Shown here one piece after another: positions 53,650 through 64,000 of a stretch of 64,000 bases of DNA; the first letter of the stretch is position 1, and each line of letters begins with the position of its first letter. Both the position numbers and the translations under genes were made by a program. The stretch covers positions 112,843,916 to 112,907,915 of the forward strand of contig OW804098.1 in the NCBI GenBank assembly GCA_942159475.1, given 5' to 3'. This DNA comes from Sthenelais limicola (Eukaryota > Annelida > Polychaeta > Phyllodocida > Sigalionidae). Below the pieces are notes generated by a model. That model saw only the letters and a list, made by a program, of their open reading frames with translations. It ran no database searches and was not told where the DNA came from.

Positions 53650-53780
53650 GGATCGGGTTTCAGAAAATGTACAATTCATTTTCACCGATCCTCTCAAATA
53701 ACCCAAAATAATTACAAAAACGAAGTTCAAAATACACTTCAACATAATGTTCGAATCAACAAAATACCAAATATACATGT
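53650..53780. mobile_element. family A left half
   Basis: GGGTTTCAGAAAATGTACAA, then TTCACCGATCCTCTCAAATA. It breaks off at about 53780. Confidence 0.55.
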
Positions 53781-53954
53781 AATACCGTACATTCATCCAT
53801 ATTTCTTTATACTACTTACTTCACCTTGCCTTACTATGTATAGCATTAGGCAGGGCGGTTTACTCGTTATTTTCTCATTAAAACGGTGCGGATAAATCCG
53901 GTGGTGCACAGCCCCATCTGGTAACTGGAGGAATTTTTAATACCCGTTACCGTT

Positions 53955-54050
53955 GGTGCACGGCAGTTGCTATGGTGCACGGCAGTTGCTATTGTGCACG
54001 GCAGTTGCTATGGTGCTCGGCAGTTGCTATGGTGCTCGGCAGTTATTATA
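53955..54050. repeat. 19-bp minisatellite GGTGCACGGCAGTTGCTAT
   Basis: Five units with minor variants (CTCGG for CACGG). Confidence 0.9.
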
Positions 54051-55384
54051 GACAACAGCATCCTTCTTGGAGACCCGTTTGGCAAAATCTCATGTCATGT
54101 GTGCATTGCTCATGTGAATACACATTCTAAGGGATTGCTAATTTTAGTTAAAAATATTTGAATTAGTATACTACATGTTACTATCGTTGACACTAACATG
54201 TTTGATTGAAATTCTAGCACAAATTTGGTGAAATTCAGGGCATTTTGTAGGAAAATATACAAATTCTTTAAAGCAATGTTGTACGATTTTCATGAGATTT
54301 GACTTGGGAAATCAGCATCTCATTATCTCGCCAAGCCTTCTCCTACCATCCCCATTAGCTTTATGGCCTTTTCCTGGTGTTGGATATCTCCACCAGTCAG
54401 TTTTAGTTTTTGGTTAAATCTTTAACAAAACCAATTAAAATGGTTCTAGATGCATGGTGCTTTTTCGTGCTTTTTCCATTATTGTAGCTCATATATAAGA
54501 TTATTTATAAACATGTTGTGCATAAAACAAATGGTCATTGATGAGAGGACCACTGCTGATTGTTATGTAACATTACGTAACATTGTGTAACCTCATTATA
54601 TTTATATTAGTTATTGATTATCACCTGTTATCTCATTACTTAAAATCGCTAATTATACTTAACTAGCTAGGACTGTGCAAGTCTGCTTATACATGCCATG
54701 TCACGGGTATTACGTAAGGGCTACGCCCACCTGTTTACATATCCAAACCCTGGAGGAGCCTGTACCCGTTGCTCAGATTATTAAACAGTTGCTTGGCTCT
54801 TCTCACCGAGTTCATTCTTACACCTTAACATGATCCCAGTGCCTTCGCAGAAGTCTCTCCCTCTCCATGCCCTTCATGATCTTTTATGACCCTCGTGTGT
54901 TCCCTCTCAGTTCCCACTTCCTATCTGGTAATCTGATTAGCTGTTGTTGAGCTCTTCCACTCTATCCTTATTTATTTTTTAAACATTCTATGAATACTTG
55001 AGGAATTCCTGTGTAAATGGGTTGTGTCAAACGTATCAAGAGTTTGGGTCTTTGATTGGTAATTCTACGTCCATTATTGGGGATTTGGGGGTAAAAACTA
55101 AAATCTAATGTTTGTTCTCTCTCATCTCATCTCATCTTTCTCTCTCTCAACTCATAATCATGGTATTCCAACCAATCAGCAAGAAATCTAGCAAAGGCTA
55201 AACAATAAGGGAAACTTGGTTTGTCAAATGCAATTGTTTAAAAAATCAAGAGATGTATAACCTTAAAAGAATAGGCCTGCTCTATGCCTAGGGCCCTTCT
55301 ACCCTCGTTGGTCCTTGTCAAAGTGGAAATGAAATTCCAACACAAAAAACTGAAATGCAGGTGTAACCTCCTGGGTGGAAATGA
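54051..55384. other. non-coding stretch, nothing recognised
   Basis: AT-rich sequence without a supportable exon, RNA gene or repeat family. Confidence 0.5.
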
Positions 55385-55565
55385 GTGGCATTTTTATTGT
55401 TGAATAATAAATTAATGAGGGATGCTAAAAATGAATGCCAACTAAGGGATGGAGGTTGTGTCTCAGGAGTGGTGGTCAACCATAATGACTGCCAGGAGGG
55501 GCGATCAACCATGATTGCTCAATTTGTATTGTATTGCCTTGATAGTGAAACCGCCCTTTGTATGC

Positions 55566-55700
55566 TAAAAGCCTTAGATGCAGCCGAACAGGCCTAGATC
55601 AAAGAACCACAGCTATCATAGAACCACTCCTACGTTGTGGTTCTATTCACTGTGGTGCATTGACCTAGGCCTGTTCGGCTGCATCTAAGTCTTAAGTAAT
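55566..55700. mobile_element. palindromic hairpin element
   Basis: CTTAGATGCAGCCGAACAGG followed by CCTAG is mirrored by CTAGGCCTGTTCGGCTGCAT followed by CTAAG. The inner arms AGAACCAC and GTGGTTCT also pair. It probably forms the core of a larger decayed inverted repeat (about 55400-55900). Confidence 0.6.
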
Positions 55701-55940
55701 TCTCTGTATTATCCACAATGTGGAACCACGATTTACATAGCACTCTTTTGTCATTCTCTCAACCTTCCCTGAATTACCTGAACAGCCTTTGTAGACTGGA
55801 GGCCGAATTTCAATCACTTTAGGAATGTTAGAGGGTGGCATCCATTCTGGATTGGTAGCCTGACCACCACTGATTAAATTCATGGTTGATGCCACTTGCG
55901 CTGACCTATACTTCCCGAGAAAATCCAAGATGGCCACCAA

Positions 55941-56630
55941 TTTTCCTGCCTTCTTTTAGTTTTTTTTTCACAAATAACTCTGAGAATAATGCACATACTA
56001 CTTTACATATGCCTCAGTAAAACTGCCTAGTCTGCTCTCATATCCCTATATGCTTAAAGCTAAGAGTTACACAAACCAACTACATATTGAAATGAAAAAA
56101 CTATAATTAAATTACCAACACACTAATGAATCTACCAAATAGAATAACTGAAATGTATATAATAATGTAATTAGATGTAAAAGGGACCTCCTGGTAGAGC
56201 TATGATTAGCATAGAATGTTGTACCCATTTCCAGATATTGTATTGACTATATTGATGTAACTGTAATTGAACTGGAAATAAACAATATACATACATACAT
56301 ACATTGCCTATGTTACACTGCGTAACTGAGAATAGCAATGGGATTTAGGATTTACGAGAATAGAGGAGTTCCACTCTTGAGTGCCAGAGCAGAAATTGAA
56401 AAAAACACGCCTCCATATTAACATTTAGAAAAGGTCTCTCAAGACATAACAATGCACACAACACTAACACAAGTCAAGCAGGAACTCTCACTATTTGGTG
56501 TTGTGTGATTTTAAAAATCTCTTCGGTTATGTTGAACTACACTGCTATGCCTATGACATTGGTCTGAAGTGGACTTCTGCCCACTGGCCACAGGCTGAAT
56601 GTACATCCTACCATCTATACGTCTAAGGGA
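55941..56630. other. non-coding stretch with a short (ATAC)n
   Basis: A CATACATACATACAT run at about 56288-56306 follows AAATAAACAATATA, as at the 3' tail of a retroposon. No gene is visible. Confidence 0.45.
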
Positions 56631-56639
56631 AGCTCATTA

Positions 56640-56815
56640 CCAACGCACCACCGGCGCCCCGTCCCGTCATGCCTGATCGCCCCGGCATTGGCGGCCTGCT
56701 GTGGGACGTAATGTTGGGACAAATGTGGAAAAGCTGCTTGGTCTGGGATTCGACCCCACAATGTTCAGATTGGAAGTCCTAGGTGCTAACCACTTGACCA
56801 TAGAGGACTGGAGAG
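56640..56815 (-). mobile_element. tRNA-derived SINE candidate
   Basis: Read on the - strand the sequence CTATGGTCAAGTGGTTAGCA carries a pol III A-box, followed 35 bases later by a B-box GTGGGGTCGAATCCCAGA. No complete tRNA cloverleaf is evident and a GC-rich unrelated body (to about 56640) follows. That fits a tRNA-derived SINE head. Confidence 0.6.
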
Positions 56816-56989
56816 ATCATGCATACAAACAATGGGCATATCTGGACTTCACCTTATAGTATACCTGTATTAGTAGACCTGTTATGCAATAGCTGCATCG
56901 GCTGTTATGGATGCCTGTTATGGACGTCCATGCATGGATGTTGGGGATATATGTACTTCTCCCAGACGATGCCCATATTCTGAGATTCA

Positions 56990-57415
56990 CAGTGTATATG
57001 TGATATGTTACAGGAAAATGACTCACAAGTCGCAAAAAATGGATTTTGAGACAGAAAGACGAGATCAAGCCTATTCTAATGGTGGTAAACATTAATAACG
57101 TTTAAGAAGTGTTTCTATTTTTTATGTTGTTATGTAGGTTTATTTATGTAGGAAAAAAATGTATGCAATGTATTTGAGTGGACAATTAACAGTAAAGTAA
57201 CTAAATATACTCAAAAGGATGACCTTTGAGATGCATGGATAGATTTAGTACAATGTCCTGAGATCTTGCATGTAGATCGATATGACTAAAAGCAATAAAC
57301 TCTTCAAAAACCATAACACTCCAATAAAGAGATCTTGTGAATAAATCACTTTGAAAAACATCATTTTTGCAACTTGTGACTCATTTTCCTGAAACCCATC
57401 ACATATATAATGTGT
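56990..57415. mobile_element. family C MITE-like element
   Basis: It opens GTGATATGTTACAGGAAAAT then GACTCACAAGTCGC. It ends GCAACTTGTGACTCATTTTC then CTGAAACCCATCACATA. The ends are inverted repeats. Confidence 0.7.
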
Positions 57416-58394
57416 TTATGCATGGATATGCTATACCTTATTGTGCCATATCTATGTACCCCTAACATTTCATTAGCTTCTACCTGTACAGAGGCTAACG
57501 CCACACTGATTAATCCTTAATACTCATCGGGCGGCTACCACCAGCCAATCATACAGGCCCGTAAGCCTCCCTTATTATATAAGGAGCAAGCTGCCCCTTG
57601 CTCATTAGTTATCTCCCTAATTACACCAAGGTTATGCCATCACATATCACATGTGCTGATACGCCCATTACCGAAGGCGCTTATTTTTGGTGAGTTCTGA
57701 TTGACGGAGAGAGTGTGACGTCATAAGCTACTAGCCAACAGCAAATGTTGTTGTTTACGAGGTTTGGTTGATGAATACAATATGGCGACAAGCAGACAGC
57801 GGTCGATAGACAATAAAGGTATTTATTGTTGTCTTTGTCATCCAAAACGGGGGACTTATGATATAAACAAAAAACAAACTTGTCATTGACACACTTGAAC
57901 ATTGCTATATGCACACTCGGTGGTTAAAATGGACGGGTTTTTTTACTTGTGGCCTGTGGCGAGAGAATAAATACATCTTTAAACTTCATTACTTTGTTAC
58001 ATTTTGTATGTTCTTAACATTCTTGATGTATTTAGCCTCCAGTACAGGAGCTAGTGTACAAGAGAAATCAAGCCTTGTGATATCATTGTATTGACTCCCT
58101 GATTTGTTACGGAAATTTTATCACTGGACAAGACAACTACGCAACTATAACCTATAATATTATCCGTTGTCACAAAATGATTGACACTCTAACTAAACAC
58201 AGACCTCAAACAGTCTCATACATCATGACCGACCACCGAACACTTATTTTCAAATACTGACTAAATATAATATATGTTCAACAAGCAAGATTTGCTTGGA
58301 AGACCTGCATGTCACTTGACTTGCAGATGGTATGTTCTTTTCTGATTGTAATGTATTGTCTGTTCAGAATAAAAATCCTATATATATATATATA
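57416..58394. other. non-coding stretch with a possible promoter, no supported gene
   Basis: A CRE-like TGACGTCA at 57717-57724 and an ATG-rich area follow, but no exon with clear coding bias was identified. Confidence 0.4.
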
Positions 58395-58495
58395 AATATT
58401 TTTGCAACATTTTAATCGAAAATTGCAAGAATGTTTTCACCAATATCATAGTGTGTATAAATGATCTATGGAAACCAACTTGTGAATAAATAGAT

Positions 58496-58652
58496 AGAAC
58501 CTAATGAGAATGTGGTACAAGGGACACTATTGCACTGTCCGAGATGTTTGTTTTTTTGTGGCCCATGAGCTGATAGGTGAGTAGGTTACAAAAAAAACCC
58601 ATGGAGGACAGTGTAATAGTGTCCCGAGTACCACATTCGAATTTAGGTTCTA
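58496..58652. mobile_element. 157-bp palindromic element
   Basis: The left arm AGAACCTAATGAGAATGTGG then TACAAGGGACACTATTGCAC is mirrored by GTGTAATAGTGTCCCGAGTA then CCACATTCGAATTTAGGTTC. There is an unpaired central loop of about 50 bp. Confidence 0.65.
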
Positions 58653-58814
58653 TATTTAGTCCCACGTAGCTATGCTTACCTTATATGGCCATGTCTACTG
58701 GGGACAGGAAGTCATACCACACGCACGCGTGGACCTGCTGCAAATTACCACACTACTCCCGCCCATACAAATAGCATGTGGGACATACATCAACTTGGAG
58801 TACTGCCGTATGAA

Positions 58815-59185
58815 TTGTGATGTGCTATAGACAAATGAGTAGCAAAAATAGGATTTTGAGATATCATCATATTTGAAAAGATGAGATCAAGCCGATTCTA
58901 ATCATAGTAAACAATAGGACATAGATAATATGTGTTTCTATATTTTATGTTTGACATATTTATGTTTGAAAATAAAATTGCAATATTTGAGTGGGCACTT
59001 ACCAGTAAAGTAATTAAATGTACTCAATATAAAGACCTTCAGAACGCAAGGATATATTTAATGAATTGTCCTGAAATTTGGTACATAGATTCATATCACT
59101 AACAATGCCAAACCCTCTAAAAATCAGAATATTTCAAAAAAGAAATCTTGTGAATAAAACACATTGAAAAATATCAATTTTGTGA
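58815..59185. mobile_element. family C MITE-like element
   Basis: It opens TTGTGATGTGCTATAGACAA then ATGAGTAGCAAAAATAGG. It ends CTTGTGAATAAAACACATTG then AAAAATATCAATTTTG. Confidence 0.6.
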
Positions 59186-59189
59186 CATT

Positions 59190-59431
59190 GGGGAATTTTA
59201 GATCTTTAGGAAATGTACAATTTGCGTTTACTAATTCTCTCGAATAACTCCCATTTAAGACAGAAATGAGCTTCAAAATGCAGTTTAACCTAGCAAAACA
59301 GATCCTATAAATCAACACGACCCCAAATATACCAAGATAATCCCGGTATTCATCATTTTTCAGCTTAATTTAGCAACATTTCCTAAATTTGTAGAGCTGC
59401 CAATTGTACATTTTCCGAAAATCTGACCCAT
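59190..59431. mobile_element. family A MITE copy
   Basis: The left end is degraded (TTTAGGAAATGTACAATTTG). The right end is CATTTTCCGAAAATCTGACC then CA. It directly follows a family C copy. Confidence 0.65.
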
Positions 59432-59779
59432 TGCAACTCCAGCAGTGAATCAAGGAATGGTATTTGGCTCAGCCTCTTAGGAAATACCGCCGTATGAATT
59501 CACACCAGTAGTGTGGTGAATGGTGAATTGTAATTCAATGACTCGAGCATGCATTGAATGCAGCTTATAGGCCGCAAATCGTTTTGAGTCAGTCCCTTAA
59601 AACCTGTACACTAGGGTGTATCTCAGGCATTTCTTAAATTTCATCTAATCAGTTGAAAACTATTAGGACATTTTGTGAATATTTTGTTAGATATGGTCTG
59701 GCATTTGAGCTGGGATCTGGTTTTCCTAAAAATAAATTAATGTTGTGTCCTACATCAGTGTATTTATTGGAAATATTTG

Positions 59780-60493
59780 CAATAGGGGATTTGCATATCC
59801 GCCATCTTGGATCTTGATTCGCATGGAAGTATGGGAGGTGTATGTCAGTGTACAATCTATAGAAAACATGCATGTTCAGCATGGAATATCTATAAATGCT
59901 CTAATGTCAATATCCATGTGTTTTACATGTTTCCATAACACACGCCACCATCTTTCCCATCATGCATTTAGTTGTTATAGATCATTTTCTCACTCGATCT
60001 ATGATATTTGTAAAAACATTCTTGCAAGTTTCGATAACATTTTGCTAAATATTGTACATGTACCTCAGATTTGAACTGAATCCACCTCAGCATGCACTGT
60101 ACCTATCTTACATTTGCAGTGGCACATGCAAATAGGCGATTTGCATAGCCGCCATTTTGAATCTTGATTCGCATGGAATTATGGGACTAATGGTATAGTT
60201 TAAAATCTATAGGCCTAGAAAACAAGTTATGTTCAGCATGGAATATTTATCATCGCTCTAATGCCAATATCGATGTGTTATACATGTTTCTATAATACAA
60301 GTCCCCATCTTTCCCATCATGCATTTGGTTTTCATAGGTCATTTATACAAGCTATATGATATTGGTGTAAACATTGTTGCAATTTTCGATTAAAATGTTG
60401 CCAAATATCTGTACATCAGATTTCAACAGAATCCATCCCAGGATGCACTGTACCTATCATACATGCGCAGTGGCACATGCAAATCCCCTATTG
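59780..60493. mobile_element. two family B elements head to tail
   Basis: The first copy runs from CAATAGGGGATTTGCATATC to about 60132. The second opens AATAGGCGATTTGCATAGCC and ends GGCACATGCAAATCCCCTAT then TG at 60493. The two share the junction word ATGCAAATAGGCGATTTGCAT, so one may have inserted at the end of the other. Confidence 0.7.
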
Positions 60494-60499
60494 TCAATC

Positions 60500-60668
60500 T
60501 CCAGTTGTGCATTATTGGGTAGAAAAGGAAGTTCAAAATGCAGTTCAACATAACCAAACAGATTGCTAGAATCAATGCAATGCCAAATATACTCGAATTT
60601 ACCTAGTATTGACCAAATTGCAGTCTAATTTATCAGAATTTGCTGAATATGTACAGCTGCCAATTGTA
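60500..60668. mobile_element. family A right half
   Basis: It retains AAGTTCAAAATGCAGTTCAA and ends CTGCCAATTGTACAT. It immediately follows the family B pair. Confidence 0.55.
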
Positions 60669-60875
60669 CATACCATGTATACGCGCAGTTGTATTGAATG
60701 TCTGCTATGGATCTGTCGGCCCGTTCTATCGATGTCCCATTGAGTTAATGCTATTGATTTCCCACTGTGTTCTGCCTGTTTTCTACCAGCACTCCTTCCG
60801 CACATGAGTTTAATCAACATTGTACTTGGATAAACGCCGCATCATGGCTCCAAGCTATATTTATCGCCTCTAAAG

Positions 60876-61111
60876 GGGTCAGATTTACAGAAAATGTACA
60901 ATTGGCAGCTGTACATATTCAGCAAATTCTGATAAATTAGACTGCAATTTGGTCAATACTAGGTAAATTCGAGTATATTTGGCATTGCATTGATTCTAGC
61001 AATCTGTTTGGTTAGGTTGAACTGCATTTTGAACTTCCTTTTCGTCTGAAATTTGGGTTATTTGAGAAGATTGGCGAAGGTGAGTTGTACATTTTCTGAA
61101 AATCTGACCCA
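60876..61111. mobile_element. family A MITE copy
   Basis: It opens GGGTCAGATTTACAGAAAAT and ends TTTTCTGAAAATCTGACCCA. Full length. Confidence 0.75.
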
Positions 61112-61249
61112 AAGACTGCTTGTAATAGCTTGCTACACTCTATTTGAGATCTACTTGGAGCAGTTCACAATAGGGTTATCATTGGGTCGCTTTGATGTTT
61201 ACTCTAAGTAGGTCTCAAACAGAGTGTAAGGACCGACCGACAAATTTAG

Positions 61250-61384
61250 GACATTTTGCTAAATTAGACTAAAAAATGATGAATACCACGTATATCTGCA
61301 TTTTGAAGCTGTTTTTTGTCTTAAATGTGGGTTATTTGAGAGGATTGGTGAAGGCGAATTGTACATTTTCTGAAGATCTGACCT
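61250..61384. mobile_element. family A right half
   Basis: Contains TTTTTGTCTTAAATGTGGGT then TATTTGAGAGGATTGGTG. It ends CATTTTCTGAAGATCTGACC. Confidence 0.6.
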
Positions 61385-61634
61385 CAAATCCAATCAAATC
61401 CACTGAAAAATCCGAGATTTAGGAAAGAAATAGGGTCAAAATACACAGGCTAGGTCTAAACCCTCAGATCAGATAAGAATATTATGTCAGTTATTAGTCG
61501 CCTACTTCGCCAATCGGTTTCATGGCCTAGGACTAGGCGTTCTAATGGGAATTAAGTCTAATTTAGCAGAATTCTATAAATGTGTACAGCTTCCGAATGT
61601 AACGTACCTGAGGCCCTGCCCTCGAACGTTCCAT

Positions 61635-62105
61635 ATATGTCAGACCACCAGAAAACGTACAACTAGCAGCTCTACAGATTTAGTAAATTCTACTAAAGTA
61701 TGCTGAACAAAGATAAACACTGGGTATATTTGGTATTGCGTCGATTCGAATGATCTGTAGGGTTATGTTGAACTGTATTTTGAACCTAGTTTTTGTCTTG
61801 AATTTGGGATATTTCGGAAGAGTGGTGAAGGCGAATTGTACATTTTCTGATGACCTGACCCATGTATATGGGTCAGATTATCAGAAAATGTACAATTCGC
61901 CTTCACCAATCCTCTCAAATAGCTCACATTTAAGACAAAAATAAGCTTTAAAATGCAGTTTAACATAACAGAACTGATACTTTAAATCAATGTGATACCA
62001 AATATACTCAGATATACCCGGTATTCATCATTTTTCAGCCTGATTTAGGAGCATTTCCTAAATGTGTAGAGCTGCCAATTGTACATTTTCTGAAAATCTG
62101 ACCCA
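61635..62105. mobile_element. two family A MITEs back to back
   Basis: One copy (61635-61864, ends GATGACCTGACCCATG) is followed by a second of opposite internal orientation (61867-62105, opens TGGGTCAGATTATCAGAAAA and ends GAAAATCTGACCCATA). Both have the complete set of family motifs. Confidence 0.75.
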
Positions 62106-62624
62106 TATATAGCATTGATGAATTTCATAATACTTCTATACGCTAATGCATAATACAGCTTAGATCCTCATGGATTCCCTATAGTCATATTCGCCTCATG
62201 GAATCCTTATAGCCATATTTACCTACCCATTTCGCAGGCAGATTGGAAGGAACAGGCTGGGAGATTCACATTACGAAAACTGACAAAACCGAAATCTAAA
62301 TTTGCTTTTCGTCTGTGTTCCATTTTGTAGGATGCATTCGAAATAATTATTATTTCCTTCCTTCATTGTTATTAATTCAGATTCGTTCATACAGTTTCTC
62401 ATCTGAGACAAGACATTCCTGTGGTGTGAGAGGTTTGCTGGTGTGGGAGAGGTGAGGAAATATGGCCGATATGGCTCTTCATTAATTCCTGATGGCGATT
62501 GTATTGAATAGTTGATGAGGCCGGGGTTCTGCCGCTTCCCCTTCCTCACCATTGCATGCCGAATGTCCATAGGCGTGTGCAAAGGTACGGAAGAGGGGGA
62601 TGTGAGGAGTGGGGAATGAGGGAG

Positions 62625-62775
62625 GGAGTGAGATTGGTTGCTTTACGCCCTTATCAACACATTGAAGGTTATATCATGGGCGGGAGAGCTGAGAGGGAGT
62701 GAGTGAGATTGGTTGCTTTACGCCCTTATCAACACATTTAAGGTTATATCAAGGGCGGGAGAGCTGAGAGGGAGG
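62625..62775. repeat. two-copy direct repeat of about 73 bp
   Basis: GTGAGATTGGTTGCTTTACG then CCCTTATCAACACATTNAAGG occurs twice (about 62627 and 62702). Confidence 0.85.
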
Positions 62776-63382
62776 CACTTTATGATCATACCAAGAAATA
62801 GAGAAGAAGGGAGAGAGAGACAGAAAAAGAGGTAGAGGAATGGAGAGAGTAGGGAAGAGAGTATGGAGGAGGAGTAGAAGGGGAAGAAAAGAGAATGTGA
62901 GGAGTGGGGAGGAGGAGGGGGAGTGAGAGAATAGGGAAGGGCGTAAGGAGGAGAAGAGGGGGAAGAGGGGAGAATGTGAGGAGTGGGGGGTAGGGTGACG
63001 GAGAGAATAGGGAAGGGAGTAAGGAGTGGAAGAACGGGAAGGGGAGAGGAGGTGAGGAGCGGGGCCAGGGGAGAGAGACTTGGAGAAAGGGAAAGGGGGA
63101 GGAAGTAAATAGGAGGGGAGACAGAGAAAGAGAAAGGGGAGAGGAAGTGAGGAGGAGGAGAGACAGAGAAAGGGAAGGGGGAGGAAGTCAAGAGGAGGGG
63201 AGACAGAGAAAGGGTAGGCAGAAATGAAGTGAGGAGGTGAGATAGAGAAAGGGAAAGGAGAGTTGGTGTGAGAAGGAGGGGTGGCAGAGAAAGGGAAGGG
63301 AGAGTGGAATGGTGGTGAGATAAAGACAGGGAAGGGGGAGAGAAAAAGAAAGAAGGAGGGGAGACATAGAAAGGGAAGGGGG
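62776..63382. repeat. GA-rich low-complexity tract with vague 40-bp period
   Basis: Purine-only GGGAGAGG/GAGACAGAGAAAGG sequence that leads into the regular minisatellite. Long open frames in it are by-products of the lack of T/A. Confidence 0.9.
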
Positions 63383-63690
63383 AAGAAGTGGAAGGAGGAG
63401 GGGAGACAGAGAATGGGGAGGTGGAGGAAGTGGAAGGAGGAGGGGAGACAGAGAATGGGGAGGTGGAGGAAGTGGAAGGAGGAGGGGAGACAGAGAATGG
63501 GGAGGTGGAGGAAGTGGAAGGAGGAGGGGAGACAGAGAATGGGGAGGTGGAGGAAGTGGAAGGAGGAGGGGAGACAGAGAATGGGGAGGTGGAGGAAGTG
63601 GAAGGAGGAGGGGAGACAGAGAATGGGGAGGTGGAGGAAGTGGAAGGAGGAGGGGAGACAGAGAATGGGGAGGTGGAGGAAGTGGGGAGG
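63383..63690. repeat. 42-bp purine-rich minisatellite, about seven copies
   Basis: The unit contains GAGGGGAGACAGAGAATGGG then GAGGTGGAGGAAGTGGAAGGAG, nearly identical between copies. Confidence 0.95.
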
Positions 63691-63779
63691 AAGGGAGGTA
63701 AAGAAAGGGGAGGGAGATATGAGGAAAGGGAAGATAAATGAAGTGATTTTATGTGTGATATTGATAGCCATATAACCAT

Positions 63780-64000
63780 TTATATGTGAATTCCATATGA
63801 GAGGTGCTATAAGTGGGGTGCTATAAAATATTCATATAGTACACATATATGAACTACTTCGTCACCAAGTCGGCTACTTTTTTCAGATTTACACATGATA
63901 CATTTGGGATTACACATCATGTTTTATGCCCATATAATAAATATAGAATGGATCTCGCCAGCAATAATCAGAAAATTTATTTGACTTAATTTGTCCGCAT
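63780..64000. mobile_element. family D repeat copy, cut by the window end
   Basis: Contains AGAGGTGCTATAAGTGGGGT, ACCAAGTCGGCTACTTTT, AGATTTACACATGATA and TAATAAATATAGAATGGA as in the copies at 46985 and 49845. Confidence 0.6.

Noticed and set aside
55385..55597. Open frame of 70 codons
   Set aside because: It lies in a palindromic repeat region and shows no recognisable domain or splice context.
56735..56811. A functional tRNA gene
   Set aside because: A- and B-box words are present, but the acceptor stem does not pair and no 3' terminator run is evident; SINE head preferred.
62718..63779. Long open frames of 340-350 codons in the GA-rich tract
   Set aside because: The sequence is almost free of T and A on one strand, so stop codons cannot arise. 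The repetitive SPPPSTSSTSPF-type content is a by-product of a 42-bp repeat.

Overview
The window is animal (metazoan, invertebrate) nuclear DNA. Coding exons are short, split by GT-AG introns, and spread through AT-rich sequence packed with palindromic short transposons. Two host genes with vertebrate counterparts are recognisable. The 3' part of a CCDC61/VFL3-like coiled-coil centrosome/basal-body gene runs along the + strand (100-12937). A complete two-exon OPA3-like mitochondrial gene lies on the - strand (14983-16969). A possible divergent first exon sits at 17217. The species cannot be named from the sequence.

The centrepiece is a complete, apparently undamaged Polinton/Maverick (adintovirus-like) element at 19771-45195 (25,425 bp). 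It is bounded by a 6-bp target duplication CAAAGT (19765-19770 and 45196-45201) and by terminal inverted repeats identical over the outer 105 bp. On the - strand, read from right to left, it carries a very large protein-primed-type DNA polymerase B, a packaging ATPase, a BIR-domain protein, two small Polinton-type proteins, a retroviral-type integrase with chromodomain, a penton-like minor capsid protein, a basic core-like protein, the major capsid protein and an adenovirus-type protease. These genes abut or overlap by a few bases. The left third is an accessory region. It holds two tandem paralogous Cys-rich proteins (- strand), two small + strand genes (one spliced), a 1.6-kb non-coding repeat region, and two divergently transcribed type I membrane glycoproteins.

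Three points stand out. First, the polymerase gene appears to have seven exons, six of them short and upstream with phase-0 junctions that add acidic segments and zinc fingers, and its C-terminus ends in a NADAR/YbiA-like domain (ADP-ribose/NAD chemistry). Second, the two membrane proteins share one cysteine framework and a signal-ectodomain-stalk-TM-tail layout, although one is intronless and the other has four exons. Third, with the BIR protein, these make a plausible host-interaction set added to the standard replication, integration and capsid core.

The flanks (1-19764 and 45202-64000) hold several families of palindromic MITE-like repeats. Family A has about 16 copies or fragments starting TGGGTCAGATTTTCAGAAAA. 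Family B ends in CAATAGGGGATTTGCAT, families C and D are further groups, and there are single-copy palindromes, a tRNA-derived SINE candidate and several minisatellites. No protein-coding gene is supported between 45202 and 64000.
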